Assembly: GCF_001650715.1 (NCBI RefSeq)
Contig: NZ_LWQT01000054.1
Location: forward strand, 1-40,144
Reading direction: 5' to 3'
Length of the DNA: 40,144 bases
Source of the DNA: Paramagnetospirillum marisnigri
GTDB lineage: Bacteria > Pseudomonadota > Alphaproteobacteria > Rhodospirillales > Magnetospirillaceae
Shown here: piece by piece, positions 16,482 through 26,181 of the stretch
Layout: each line of letters begins with the position of its first letter
How positions within the stretch are numbered: position 1 is the stretch's first letter
Position numbers and translations under genes: made by a program
The notes under the pieces: model-generated
What the model saw: only the letters and a program-made list of their open reading frames with translations
What the model was told of the DNA's origin: nothing
Database searches by the model: none

Positions 16482-17696
16482 GTGCGTGTCCAGGACATGG
16501 TGGGAAAGATTGGTCGGCATCGGGTGCCGGTGGCGCTGGCGCTGCTGGCGGTCGCGGTGGCTGCGGCCCTGGTTCTGCCAAGCCTGGGCAAGCCCGACAA
16601 GATCGCGGGCAAGCCGGGTGGGCCTGATCGGCCGGTCCCCGTGGTGGTCGCCCAGGCGGCCCGCAAGGATGTTCCCATCTATCTCGACGCCTTGGGCACG
16701 GTCCAGGCCTATAACACCGTCACGGTGCGCTCGCGCGTCGATGGCGAGCTGGTGGAAGTGCTGTTCAAGGAAGGCCAGGACGTCAAGGCGGGCGATGTGC
16801 TGGCCCAGATCGATCCGCGCACCTATCGCGCCCAGTACCAGCAGGCGCAGGCGGCCCGCGACAAGGATTTCGCCCAGTTGGAGGCGGCGCGGCGCGACCT
16901 CGCCCGCTATGTCTCGCTGGGCGACCGGGTGACGGGGCAAAGCGTCGACACCCAGCGCGCCCTGGTCCGCCAGTTGGAGGCGACGGTGCGCCTGGACGAG
17001 GCCGCCATCAGCAATGCCAAGACCATGCTGAGCTATACCGTGATCACCGCCCCCATCGATGGTCGGGCGGGCATCCGGCTGGTGGATCGCGGCAATCAGG
17101 TCCGGGCGTCCGACGCCACCGGGCTGGTGACCCTGACCCAGGTGCAGCCCATTTCGGTGATCTTCACCCTGCCGCAGCAGAGCCTGCCCGCCATCACCGA
17201 CCGGCTGCGCGAGGACGGGCGCCTGAGTGTGCTGGCGCTGCGGCCCGAAACCCGCGCCCTGGTGGATACCGGAGAATTGGAACTGGTGGACAACCAGATC
17301 GACCAGACCACCGGCACCATCAAGCTGAAGGCGGTGATGCCCAATGCCGAACGCCGCCTGTGGCCGGGCGGCTTCGTCAATGTGCGGCTGTTGCTGTCGG
17401 TGCGCCAGGGCGGTCTGGTGATTCCGTCCCCCGCCGTGCAGCGCGGGCCCCAGGGCTCCTATGTCTTCGTGGTCAAGCCCGACCGCACCGTCGAGATGCG
17501 GCCGGTGGCCGTCGCCACCGTCGAGGCCGATCAGGTGCTGCTGGATGCCGGGGTCGAGGAGGGCGAGACCGTGGTGGTGGACGGCGTCGCCAAGCTGGCC
17601 CAAGGCAGCCGCGTCGTCTTCGGCGGGGAAGCCGGAGGCGGCAAGGGGAACGGCGGGCCGGGCAAGGAACCGGAGGGGCGGGGCGCGGCCCAATGA
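16482..17696 (+). CDS. RND efflux periplasmic adaptor subunit (MdtA/MuxA type)
   Basis: A 404-residue membrane-fusion protein. It has an N-terminal membrane anchor (about residues 12-35) and a biotinyl-lipoyl-like half motif VDGELVEVLFKEGQDVKAGDVL. A coiled-coil hairpin follows, then the second lipoyl half with TVITAPIDGRAGIRLVDRGNQV, a beta-barrel domain and a Gly-rich tail. It bridges the inner-membrane pump and outer-membrane channel. GTG 16482 was chosen because GGAGG (16471-16475) sits six bases upstream; ATG 16497 is the alternative. The stop overlaps the next gene by ATGA. Drug substrates cannot be read from sequence. Confidence 0.92.
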   Translation: MRVQDMVGKIGRHRVPVALALLAVAVAAALVLPSLGKPDKIAGKPGGPDRPVPVVVAQAARKDVPIYLDALGTVQAYNTVTVRSRVDGELVEVLFKEGQDVKAGDVLAQIDPRTYRAQYQQAQAARDKDFAQLEAARRDLARYVSLGDRVTGQSVDTQRALVRQLEATVRLDEAAISNAKTMLSYTVITAPIDGRAGIRLVDRGNQVRASDATGLVTLTQVQPISVIFTLPQQSLPAITDRLREDGRLSVLALRPETRALVDTGELELVDNQIDQTTGTIKLKAVMPNAERRLWPGGFVNVRLLLSVRQGGLVIPSPAVQRGPQGSYVFVVKPDRTVEMRPVAVATVEADQVLLDAGVEEGETVVVDGVAKLAQGSRVVFGGEAGGGKGNGGPGKEPEGRGAAQ

Positions 17697-20600
17697 ATAT
17701 CTCGGCCCCGTTCATCCATCGCCCCGTCGCCACCTGGCTGCTGGCCCTGGCGGTGGTGCTGACCGGCGCCCTCGGTTTCCGCCTGCTGCCGGTCTCGGCG
17801 CTGCCCCAGGTGGATTTCCCCACCATCCAGGTGTCCACCCGTCTGCCCGGCGCCTCGGCCGATACCATGGCCTCGCTGATCACCACCCCGCTGGAACGCC
17901 AGTTCGGGCTGATCCCGGGCCTGTCGGTGATGACCTCGACCTCGTCCCAGGGCGCCAGCGCCATCACCTTGCAGTTCGACCTGTCCAAGAGCATCGACGT
18001 GGCGGCCGAGGACGTGCAGGCCGCCATCAACGCGGCGCGCGGCGTTCTGCCCCAGGCGCTGCCCTATCCGCCGGTCTATTCCAAGGTCAATCCCGCCGAT
18101 CCGCCCATTCTGACCCTGGCGCTGACCTCGGACACCCTGCCCATTACCCGGGTCAACGACGTGGCCGACACCCTGCTGGCCCAGAAGCTGAGCCAGATTT
18201 CCGGTGTCGGCCGGGTGGTGGTGGAAGGCGGCCAGCGCCCGGCGGTGCGGGTGCAGATGGACCCGGCCCGGCTGGCGGCCTATGGCCTGTCGCTGGAAGA
18301 CGTCCGCGCCGCCTTGTCCAAGGCCAATGTGGACCTGCCCAAGGGCAGTTTCGACGGCGTGTCCCAGGCCCTGTCGCTGGGCGCCAACGACCAGATTTCC
18401 GACCCGGCCCATTATCCCACCCAGGTCATCGCCTGGCGCAACGGCGCCCCGGTGCGGGTGCAGGACCTGGGGCAGGTGGTGGAGGGAGTGGAGGATTCCC
18501 GGGCCGCCGGATGGTATGACGGCAAGCCCGCGGTGATCCTCAATGTCCAGCGCCAGCCCGGCGCCAATATCGTCGCCACCGTCGATCGCATCTCGGCCAA
18601 GCTGCCGGAACTGCGCCGCGCCATGCCGGTGGGGGTAACCGTCTCGGTGTTGGCGGACCGGACCGAGACCATCCGCGCCTCGGTGGCGGATGTGGAATTC
18701 ACCCTGGTGCTGACGGTGGTGCTGGTGATCGGGGTGATCTGGGTGTTCCTGCGCAGCCCGCGCGCCACCCTGATCCCGGCGGTGGCGCTGCCGCTGTCCC
18801 TGGTGGGCACCTTCGGGGTGATGGCCCTGGCCGGATTCTCGCTGGACAACCTGTCGCTGATGGCGCTGACCATCTCGGCCGGTTTCGTGGTCGACGATGC
18901 CATCGTCATGATCGAGAACATCGTCCGCTATATCGAGAAGGGCATGAAACCGCTGGAAGCGGCGCTGACCGGCGCCGCCGAGATCGGCTTCACCATCGTG
19001 TCGCTGACCGTCTCGCTGGTGGCGGTGTTCATCCCGCTGCTGTTCATGGAGGGAATCGTCGGGCGGCTGTTCCGCGAATTCGCCCTGACCCTGACGGTGG
19101 CGGTGGTGGTTTCGGCGGTGGTATCGCTGACCCTGACCCCCATGATGTGCGGCCATCTGCTGAAGGGCGGCCACGAGGACGCCAAATCCGGCAAGGTGTT
19201 CAAGTCCCTGACCGGGCTTTACGCCCGCTCGTTGGATTGGGTGCTGGGGCGCCAGGCCGCCACCTTGTGGCTGGCGGTGGCCACCCTGGCCGGGACCATC
19301 GCGCTCTACATCCTGGTGCCCAAGGGCTTCCTGCCCAGCCAGGATACCGGCATGATCATCGCCACCACCGACGGGCGGCCGGAAATCTCGTTCCGCGCCA
19401 TGGTGGAGTTGCAGCGCCGGGCCGCCGACATCGCGCGGGCCGATCCGGACGTGGCGGCGGTGGCCTCGTTCCTGGGAACCGGCGGCGTCAACATCACCGC
19501 CAATACCGGCCACATGACCATCGTGCTGAAGCCGAGAAAGCGGCGCGATGCCTCGGCCGAGCAGGTCATCGCCCGCATGTCCGAGGCGCTGCGCCCGGTG
19601 GCCGGGCTGGAGGCGCATCTGAAGGCGGCCCAGGACATCCAGCTCAGTCCCCGCACCAGCCGCACCCAGTTCCAATACACCCTGACCGATATCGACGCGG
19701 CGGAACTGGCCCATTGGGCGCCACGGGTGCTGGAGCGTCTGCGGGCTTCGCCGCTGCTGACCGATCTGGCCTCGGATTCCCAGGATGGCGGGCTCCAAGC
19801 CGATATCGTCATCGACCGTGACAAGGCGGCAAGGCTGGGCGTGGCGCCCCAGGCCATCGACGACACCCTGTACGACGCCTTCGGCCAGCGCCAGATTTCC
19901 ACCATCTATTCCCAGGTCAACCAGTACCACGTCATCCTGGAGGTCACCCCGGAATACCAGTTGGGGCCGGAGACACTCGGCGCCATCTATGTGCGCTCGA
20001 GCAATGGCGGGCTGGTGCCGCTGGCCGCCTTCGCCAAGGTGACGCGCAGCCGGGTTCCCCTGGCCATCACCCATCAGGGACAGTTCCCGGCGGTGACGCT
20101 CAGCTTCAATCTGGCGCCCGGTGCCTCGCTGGGCCAGGCCATCCGCGAGATCGAGACGATCGGCCGCGAGTTGGAGATGCCCGAGACCATTACCGGCGAC
20201 TTTTCCGGTGACGCCGCCGAGTTCCGTCGCTCGCTGGAAAACGAGCCCTGGCTGATCCTGGCCGCCCTGGTGGTGATCTACATCGTGCTGGGTGTGCTGT
20301 ATGAAAGCACCATCCACCCGGTCACCATCATGTCGACTCTGCCCTCGGCCGGTATCGGGGCGCTGCTGGCGCTGATGGCCACCGGCAACGACCTGTCGCT
20401 GGTGGGGCTGATCGGCATCATCCTCTTGATGGGTATCGTCAAGAAGAACGCCATCATGATGATCGACTTCGCCCTGGAGGCCGAGCGCGGCCAGGGGATG
20501 TCTCCCAGGGACGCCATCGTCCAGGCCAGCCTTTTGCGCTTCCGCCCCATCATGATGACCACCATGGCGGCGCTGCTGGGCGCCCTGCCCCTGGCCATCG

Positions 20601-20767
20601 ACAGCGGCACCGGCTCGGAACTGCGCCGCCCGCTGGGCATTTCCATCGTCGGCGGCCTGCTGCTGTCGCAGCTGATCACGCTTTACACCACGCCCGTGAT
20701 CTATCTGGCCTTCGAGCGGCTGAAGAGCCGCTTCAGCCAATCCTCGCCCGCGGGCGGGACGGCATGA
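17693..20767 (+). CDS. RND efflux transporter subunit, MdtB/MuxB type
   Basis: A 1024-residue inner-membrane RND transporter with the usual 12-TM layout and two large periplasmic loops. The proton-relay aspartates are in GFVVDDAIVMIENI of TM4, and the relay lysine is in MGIVKKNAIMMIDFA of TM10. It begins NISAPFIHRPVATWLL, typical of the MdtB/C branch of the HAE1 family. It overlaps both neighbours by four bases. In E. coli MdtB and in Pseudomonas MuxB work as hetero-trimers with the next gene product, which is expected here too. Both TM4 aspartates are present, so it should be active in proton transport. Confidence 0.95.
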   Translation: MNISAPFIHRPVATWLLALAVVLTGALGFRLLPVSALPQVDFPTIQVSTRLPGASADTMASLITTPLERQFGLIPGLSVMTSTSSQGASAITLQFDLSKSIDVAAEDVQAAINAARGVLPQALPYPPVYSKVNPADPPILTLALTSDTLPITRVNDVADTLLAQKLSQISGVGRVVVEGGQRPAVRVQMDPARLAAYGLSLEDVRAALSKANVDLPKGSFDGVSQALSLGANDQISDPAHYPTQVIAWRNGAPVRVQDLGQVVEGVEDSRAAGWYDGKPAVILNVQRQPGANIVATVDRISAKLPELRRAMPVGVTVSVLADRTETIRASVADVEFTLVLTVVLVIGVIWVFLRSPRATLIPAVALPLSLVGTFGVMALAGFSLDNLSLMALTISAGFVVDDAIVMIENIVRYIEKGMKPLEAALTGAAEIGFTIVSLTVSLVAVFIPLLFMEGIVGRLFREFALTLTVAVVVSAVVSLTLTPMMCGHLLKGGHEDAKSGKVFKSLTGLYARSLDWVLGRQAATLWLAVATLAGTIALYILVPKGFLPSQDTGMIIATTDGRPEISFRAMVELQRRAADIARADPDVAAVASFLGTGGVNITANTGHMTIVLKPRKRRDASAEQVIARMSEALRPVAGLEAHLKAAQDIQLSPRTSRTQFQYTLTDIDAAELAHWAPRVLERLRASPLLTDLASDSQDGGLQADIVIDRDKAARLGVAPQAIDDTLYDAFGQRQISTIYSQVNQYHVILEVTPEYQLGPETLGAIYVRSSNGGLVPLAAFAKVTRSRVPLAITHQGQFPAVTLSFNLAPGASLGQAIREIETIGRELEMPETITGDFSGDAAEFRRSLENEPWLILAALVVIYIVLGVLYESTIHPVTIMSTLPSAGIGALLALMATGNDLSLVGLIGIILLMGIVKKNAIMMIDFALEAERGQGMSPRDAIVQASLLRFRPIMMTTMAALLGALPLAIDSGTGSELRRPLGISIVGGLLLSQLITLYTTPVIYLAFERLKSRFSQSSPAGGTA

Positions 20768-23700
20768 GCGGCTTTTCCGCCATCTTCATCCGCCGGCCGG
20801 TGGCGACCCTGCTGCTGGCGGCGGGGCTGTTCCTGGCGGGTGCCGCTGCTTTCCAGGATTTGCCGGTGGCGCCGCTGCCCAAGGTGGACTTTCCCACCAT
20901 CTCGGTCACGGCGCGGCTGCCCGGCGCCGACCCCGCCACCATGGCCGCCACGGTGGCGGCGCCGCTGGAGCGTCGGCTGGGCGAGGTTCCCGGCGTCGCC
21001 GAGATGACCTCCACCAGTACCCAGGGCTCCACCAGCATCACCGTTCAGTTCGACCTGGACCGCGATATCAGCGGCGCCGCCCACGATGTCCAGGCCGCCA
21101 TCAACGCCGCCATGGCCGAACTGGCCCTGGACCTGCCGCAGCCCCCCACCTATCGCAAGGTCAATCCGGCGGAATCCCCCATTCTGATCCTGGCGGTGAC
21201 CTCGGCCTCGCTGCCCATGTCCAAGGTCTACGATGCCGCCGACGCCATCATGGCCAGCCGCATCTCCCAGGTGGAAGGCGTCGCCCAGGTGACGCTCAGC
21301 GGTGCCGACAAGCCGGCGGTGCGGGTGCGGGTCGATCCGTCGCGTCTGGCCGCCATGGGGCTGGGGATGGAGGATGTGAGGACCGCCCTGGCCCAGGCCA
21401 ATGTCAATCTGCCCAAGGGCAGCTTCGACGGTGAAAGCGAAGCCCTGTCCATCGCCGTCAACGATCAGCTGTTCACCGCCGCTGCTTACGCGCCGCTGAT
21501 CCTGAAATCCGCCGATGGCGCCGTGGTGCGGCTGTCCTCGGTGGCGCAGGTGGTGGATGCCAGCGAGAATTCCCGCACCGGCGGCTGGTTCAACCGCGAC
21601 CGCGCCGTATTGCTGATCATCAGCAAGCAGCCCGGCGCCAACGTGGTCGAGACGGTGGACCGCATCAAGGACATCCTGCCGCAGTTGCAACGCTGGATGC
21701 CCGCCGGGGCCAAGGTTTCCGTGGTTTCCGACCGCACCGTCAACATCCGCGGCAATCTGGACGACGTCGAGACCACCCTGGTGATCTCCATCGCCCTGGT
21801 GATCATGATCGTCTATCTGTCCCTGGGCCGCATGACCCCGACCCTGGCGGCGTCCATCACCGTGCCGCTGTCGCTGGCCGCCACCTTCGCGGTGATGTGG
21901 CTGGTGGGATACAGCCTCAACAATATCTCGCTGATGGCGGTGATCATCGCGGTGGGCTTCGTGGTCGACGACGCCATCGTCATGATCGAGAACATCACCC
22001 GCCACATGGAAAACGGCGAGTCGGCGCTGGAGGCGGCGGTCAAGGGCGCGCGCGAGATCGTCTTCACCGTCGTCTCCATCACCCTGTCGCTGGTGGCGGT
22101 GTTCGTGCCGATCCTGTTCATGGGCGGCATCCTGGGGCGTCTGTTCCGCGAATTCGCCGTCACCCTGTCGGTGGCGGTGGTGGCCTCGGCCCTGATCTCG
22201 CTGACGGTGACGCCCACCCTGTTCGGCCATCTGATGGCCCGCGCCACGCCGCGCCCGCCCTCGCGGGTGGCCCGCATGGGCCAGGCGGCCATGGAATGGG
22301 CCGAGCAGACCTATCTGTCCGGCCTGGGCTGGGTATTGGCCCATTCCCGCCTGATGCTGGCGGGGGTGCTGGCGACGGTGGGGCTGACGGTCTATCTCTA
22401 CGGTGTCGTGCCCAAGGGCTTCTTCCCGCCCCAGGACACAGGCATGGCTTTCGTCAGCGTCGAGGGGCGGGTGGATATCTCGTTCCGGGCCATCGCCGAG
22501 CGCCAGCAGAAGGTGGCTGAGGTGCTGCTGTCGGACCCGGACGTGGCCGGGCTGGGCTCCTTCGTGGGAGCGGGGGGCTTCGGCACCAATCACCAGGGCC
22601 GCATGTTCCTCACCCTGAAGCCGCTGGGCGAGCGCAAGGCCAGCGTCCAGGAGGTGATCAACCGGTTGCGGCCCAAGCTGGCTCAGGTGGCGGGGGTGTC
22701 GGTATTCATGTTCCCCGGCCAGGATATCCGGGTGGGCGGGCGCATGGGCAAGGCCCAGTTCCAGTTCGTACTGTGGAGCGAGTCGCTGGAGGAATTGCGG
22801 GAATGGACGCCCAGGCTGGTGGCGCGCCTCAAATCCGAGCCCGGCCTGCTGGATGTCTCCAGCGACCAGGATTCCGCCATTCCCCAGGTGCAGGTGGTGG
22901 TCGACCGCGATGCCGCCGCCCGCCTGAAGGTCAGCATCACCGAAATCGATCAGGTGCTGCAGAACGCCTTTGCCCAGCGCCCGGTCTCGACCATGTATAC
23001 CCAGCGCAACCAGTACAAGGTGGTCCTCGAGGTGGAGCCCCGTTTCCAGGAGGACCCGGCGACCCTGCATCTGCTGTGGGTGCGCGCCGCCGATGGCCGC
23101 GCCGTGCCGCTGGACGCCCTGGCCCGCTTCGAGACCACCACCGCGCCGGTGACGGTGGCCCATCAGGGCCAGTTCCCGGCGGCGACCCTGAGCTTCAACC
23201 TGGCGCCCGGCACGCCCTTGGGCGAGGCGGCGGAGAAGTTGGCCATGGCGGCGCGTTCCATCGGCCTGCCCGCCGGGGTGCGCTGGGAATTCGCGGGCAA
23301 TGCCAAGGTGTTCGCCGAGTCCCTGAAGGACCAGCCGGTGCTGATCCTGGCCGCCCTGCTGACCATCTACATCGTGCTGGGGGTGCTGTATGAGAGCACG
23401 CTGCATCCGCTGACCATCCTGTCCACCCTGCCCTCGGCCGGGATCGGGGCCTTGCTGGCGCTGCTGGCCACCGGCACCGAACTGACCCTGATCAGCGTCA
23501 TCGGCGTCTTCCTGCTGATGGGCATCGTCAAGAAGAACGGCATCCTGCTGGTGGATTTCGCCATCGAGGCGGAAAAGCGCGGCGCCGCCCCCCGGGACGC
23601 CATCCTGGAGGCCTGCCGCATCCGCTTTCGCCCCATCACCATGACGACGCTGACCGCGCTGCTGGGGGCGGTGCCGCTGGCCCTGGCCACCGGGCCGGGC

Positions 23701-23862
23701 GGCGCCCTGCGCCAGCCGCTGGGCATCGCCATCGTCGGCGGGCTGCTGCTGTCCCAGATTCTGACATTGTATACAACTCCCGTGGTCTATCTCGCCCTTG
23801 CCCGCCTCGCCCGGCGGATCAAGGGACGGCGTCAGGCGGCGGGTGAGGAGTTCGCCCGATGA
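20764..23862 (+). CDS. RND efflux transporter subunit, MdtC/MuxC type
   Basis: A 1032-residue RND pump, paralogous to the preceding gene across its full length (GFSAIFIRRPVATLLL start, GFVVDDAIVMIENI in TM4, MGIVKKNGILLVDFA in TM10). It is the partner subunit of a two-transporter pump. The basic C-terminal tail (RRIKGRRQAAGEEFAR) is short. ATGA overlaps join it to both neighbours, so all four efflux genes are probably translated in a coupled way from one mRNA. Confidence 0.95.
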   Translation: MSGFSAIFIRRPVATLLLAAGLFLAGAAAFQDLPVAPLPKVDFPTISVTARLPGADPATMAATVAAPLERRLGEVPGVAEMTSTSTQGSTSITVQFDLDRDISGAAHDVQAAINAAMAELALDLPQPPTYRKVNPAESPILILAVTSASLPMSKVYDAADAIMASRISQVEGVAQVTLSGADKPAVRVRVDPSRLAAMGLGMEDVRTALAQANVNLPKGSFDGESEALSIAVNDQLFTAAAYAPLILKSADGAVVRLSSVAQVVDASENSRTGGWFNRDRAVLLIISKQPGANVVETVDRIKDILPQLQRWMPAGAKVSVVSDRTVNIRGNLDDVETTLVISIALVIMIVYLSLGRMTPTLAASITVPLSLAATFAVMWLVGYSLNNISLMAVIIAVGFVVDDAIVMIENITRHMENGESALEAAVKGAREIVFTVVSITLSLVAVFVPILFMGGILGRLFREFAVTLSVAVVASALISLTVTPTLFGHLMARATPRPPSRVARMGQAAMEWAEQTYLSGLGWVLAHSRLMLAGVLATVGLTVYLYGVVPKGFFPPQDTGMAFVSVEGRVDISFRAIAERQQKVAEVLLSDPDVAGLGSFVGAGGFGTNHQGRMFLTLKPLGERKASVQEVINRLRPKLAQVAGVSVFMFPGQDIRVGGRMGKAQFQFVLWSESLEELREWTPRLVARLKSEPGLLDVSSDQDSAIPQVQVVVDRDAAARLKVSITEIDQVLQNAFAQRPVSTMYTQRNQYKVVLEVEPRFQEDPATLHLLWVRAADGRAVPLDALARFETTTAPVTVAHQGQFPAATLSFNLAPGTPLGEAAEKLAMAARSIGLPAGVRWEFAGNAKVFAESLKDQPVLILAALLTIYIVLGVLYESTLHPLTILSTLPSAGIGALLALLATGTELTLISVIGVFLLMGIVKKNGILLVDFAIEAEKRGAAPRDAILEACRIRFRPITMTTLTALLGAVPLALATGPGGALRQPLGIAIVGGLLLSQILTLYTTPVVYLALARLARRIKGRRQAAGEEFAR

Positions 23863-25295
23863 GAGTTCTGCCGCTTGCCGTCGTCGCCCTGGCGCTGACC
23901 GCCTGTTCGGTGGGTGATCCCTATCAGCGTCCCGACACCAAGCCGCCCGTGGCCTGGAAGAATGCCCCGGCCCAGGCCAGGGGCGAGGAATGGCCCTCGG
24001 CCGAGTGGTGGCGGCGCTTCGGCTCGTTGCGGCTCAACGAGCTGATGTGGGCGGCCAGCCTGGGCAATTTCGACATCCAGGTGGCCATGGCCAAGGTGCG
24101 CCAGGCCGATGCCGAAGTGGCGATCATGGGGGCTCCGCTGCTGCCGTCGCTGTCGGCCAGTGCCGGGTCCACCCGCTCGCGCGCCTCCATGGCGGCGTCG
24201 TCCAGTTCATCGTCCTCGTCCTCCACCCGCCTCGCCAAGGCCACCCATTCCACCTCGACCAATGCCCTGCTCACCGCCAGCTACGAGATCGACTTCTGGG
24301 GCAAGAACGCCGCCGGTCTGGCCTCGGCCGAGGCGGCGGCCCAGGCCTCGCGCTTCGACCAGCAGACGGTGATGCTGACCGCCCAGGCCAGCGTGGCGAC
24401 CACCTATTTCAGCATCCTGGGCTTGCAGGAACGTCTGCGGCTGGCCCGCGACAATATCGCCAACGCCGAAAGCGTGCTGCAGGTCTATCGCGACCGCTTC
24501 GGCGCCGGCATGGCGACCTCGCTGGACGTGGCCCAGCAGGAAAGCGTGGTGGCCAACCAGCGCGCGGTGACGCCGCCGCTGGAACAGCAGTTGCGCCAGG
24601 ACATCAACGCGCTCGCCATCCTGACCGGGCGTCTGCCCGAGGAATTCGCGCTCGAGCCCGAGCTTCTGGACCTGATCGCCATTCCCACCCCGGCGCCGGG
24701 GCTGCCCTCGGAACTGCTGGGCCGCAGGCCGGACGTGCAGGCGGCGGAAGCCAGCTTGCGCGCCGCCAACGCGAATATCGCCGTGGCCCGCGCCGCCTGG
24801 TTCCCATCCCTCTCGCTGACCGGCCAGGCTGGATTCCAAAGCCTGGACTTCGCCAAGATGATGACCCATTCCAGCCTGTTGTGGTCGGTGGCCTCGTCCG
24901 TCACCCAGACCATCTTCGACGGCGGCAAGATCGCGGGCAATGTGGAGCAGAAGCGCGCCCGCCAGGACGAACTCGCCGCCACCTATCGCAAATCCGTGGC
25001 CTCGGCCTTTTCGGATGTGGAAAACGCCCTGATCGCCATGGAAATGACTACCAGCGAGGTGGAAGCCCAGCGCAATGCCGAGGCGGCGGCCCGCCGGGCC
25101 TATGATATCGCCCGCTCGCTGATGGCGGCGGGGACCGTGGATATCACCACGGTGCTCAATACCCAGAAGACCCTGTTCGCGTCCCAGGATGCCCTGGCCC
25201 AGGCGCGATTGTCGCAGTTGCAGGCGGTGGTGGGGCTGTACAAGGCCATGGGCGGCGGCTGGCAGGTCAACGTTGTCGGCGGTTCAATGAATTGA
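23859..25295 (+). CDS. Outer-membrane efflux lipoprotein (NodT/OpmB family)
   Basis: A 478-residue outer-membrane factor with lipobox LTAC (Cys16) and the family start GDPYQRP. Two OEP repeats of long helices include LGRRPDVQAAEASLRAANANIAVARA-type sequence, and a Ser-rich stretch occurs near residue 108-120. It provides the TolC-like exit duct for the pump encoded just upstream, as OpmB does for MuxABC. It is the last gene of the operon; a hairpin follows 77 bases later. Confidence 0.94.
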   Translation: MRVLPLAVVALALTACSVGDPYQRPDTKPPVAWKNAPAQARGEEWPSAEWWRRFGSLRLNELMWAASLGNFDIQVAMAKVRQADAEVAIMGAPLLPSLSASAGSTRSRASMAASSSSSSSSSTRLAKATHSTSTNALLTASYEIDFWGKNAAGLASAEAAAQASRFDQQTVMLTAQASVATTYFSILGLQERLRLARDNIANAESVLQVYRDRFGAGMATSLDVAQQESVVANQRAVTPPLEQQLRQDINALAILTGRLPEEFALEPELLDLIAIPTPAPGLPSELLGRRPDVQAAEASLRAANANIAVARAAWFPSLSLTGQAGFQSLDFAKMMTHSSLLWSVASSVTQTIFDGGKIAGNVEQKRARQDELAATYRKSVASAFSDVENALIAMEMTTSEVEAQRNAEAAARRAYDIARSLMAAGTVDITTVLNTQKTLFASQDALAQARLSQLQAVVGLYKAMGGGWQVNVVGGSMN

Positions 25296-25372
25296 TCCGC
25301 CGCAAGTCCCTCAGGCGCCGGGCGCTTCGCTTGGCTTTCGCGCCATGAGGCGCGGCGCGCGTTGCGCTTGCC

Positions 25373-25401
25373 ATCTCCTTCTCAGATCCTGAGAAGGAGA
25401 T
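25373..25401. terminator. Perfect 13-bp hairpin between efflux operon and rubrerythrin
   Basis: ATCTCCTTCTCAG (25373-25385) and its exact complement (25389-25401) enclose a 3-base ATC loop. There is no T run on the plus strand, so it is an atypical terminator, or instead an mRNA 3' stabiliser. It is the only strong structure in the 211-base gap 25296-25506. The rest of the gap is A+T-rich from 25406 and probably carries the rubrerythrin promoter (TATATT near 25456). Confidence 0.55.
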
Positions 25402-25506
25402 AGAATAATCGAATTTTCCGATTATAAAAACAAATCTAACTCGTTTCACTCGATTATATTGTTCCGGTAGTGTCTGTCCATCGGATCAACCCAAGGAGAC
25501 ACACCG

Positions 25507-25986
25507 ATGGCAAACGACACCGCTTCCCCCACCATCAAGAATCTGGAAGCCGCCTTCGCCGGCGAATCCATGGCCAACCGCAAGTATCTCTACTTCGCCC
25601 GCCGGGCGCGCGAGCTCGGCGCCATCGAGGTGGCCGAGACCTTCGAGCGCACCGCCGAGCAGGAGACCATGCACGCCTTCGGGCATCTTGAACTGCTCTA
25701 TCCCAAGGCCGAACTGACGGTGGAGAAGATGCTGCAGATGGCCATCGACGGCGAAACCTACGAGTACACCGAGATGTACCCCAAGTTCCGCCATCTGGCC
25801 GAGCAGGAAGGCAACAGCGCCGCCGTGAAGGAAATGGACGAGCAGATCGCCGAATCCAAGGAGCATGCCGAGCGTTTCGCCAAGATCCTGGCCACCGCGG
25901 CCAAGCGCTTCGCGGCCCTGGCCAAGGTCGAGGAACGCCACGCCGCCCACTATCAGGCCACCCTGGACGCCCATAAGGGCGCCTGA
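25507..25986 (+). CDS. Rubrerythrin, diiron domain only
   Basis: A 159-residue ferritin-like diiron protein. Helix motifs with metal ligands are visible: AFAGESMANRKYLYFA, ETFERTAEQETMHAF, YEYTEMYPKFRHLAEQEG and KVEERHAAHYQ. It lacks the C-terminal rubredoxin domain of classical rubrerythrin; that job is done by a separate rubredoxin encoded 27 bases downstream. The family reduces hydrogen peroxide to water in anaerobes and microaerophiles. ATG 25507 follows AAGGAG (25493-25498). It is the first gene of a three-gene unit with rubredoxin and its reductase. Confidence 0.93.
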   Translation: MANDTASPTIKNLEAAFAGESMANRKYLYFARRARELGAIEVAETFERTAEQETMHAFGHLELLYPKAELTVEKMLQMAIDGETYEYTEMYPKFRHLAEQEGNSAAVKEMDEQIAESKEHAERFAKILATAAKRFAALAKVEERHAAHYQATLDAHKGA

Positions 25987-26013
25987 GACATCCGCTCGAA
26001 GAGGAGAAGAACC

Positions 26014-26178
26014 ATGAAGAAGTATGTCTGCGTCGTCTGTGGCTTCGTCTATGACCCCGCCCTCGGCCTGCCCGATGAAGGCATCGCCCCCGGCACCGCC
26101 TTCGAAGATATTCCCGACGATTGGTGCTGCCCCGACTGCGGCGTGTCCAAGGCCGATTTCGAAGTGCAGGAGGGCTGA
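26014..26178 (+). CDS. Rubredoxin
   Basis: A 54-residue rubredoxin, full family length. Two iron-binding knuckles are present: CVVCGFVYD (Cys6, Cys9) and CCPDCG, of which Cys39 and Cys42 are the ligands. A single Fe bound by four cysteines shuttles one electron. Placed between rubrerythrin and rubredoxin reductase (27 bases before, 3 bases after), it should carry electrons from the reductase to rubrerythrin. A GAGGAGAAG ribosome site precedes ATG 26014. Confidence 0.96.
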   Translation: MKKYVCVVCGFVYDPALGLPDEGIAPGTAFEDIPDDWCCPDCGVSKADFEVQEG

Positions 26179-26181
26179 GCC

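Noticed and set aside
17531-23406. Very long minus-strand open frames (over 900 codons) opposite the RND pump genes
   Set aside because: They are antisense shadows produced by G/C-rich third positions. Their translations are His/Gln/Gly-rich with no domain, while the plus strand encodes intact RND pumps.
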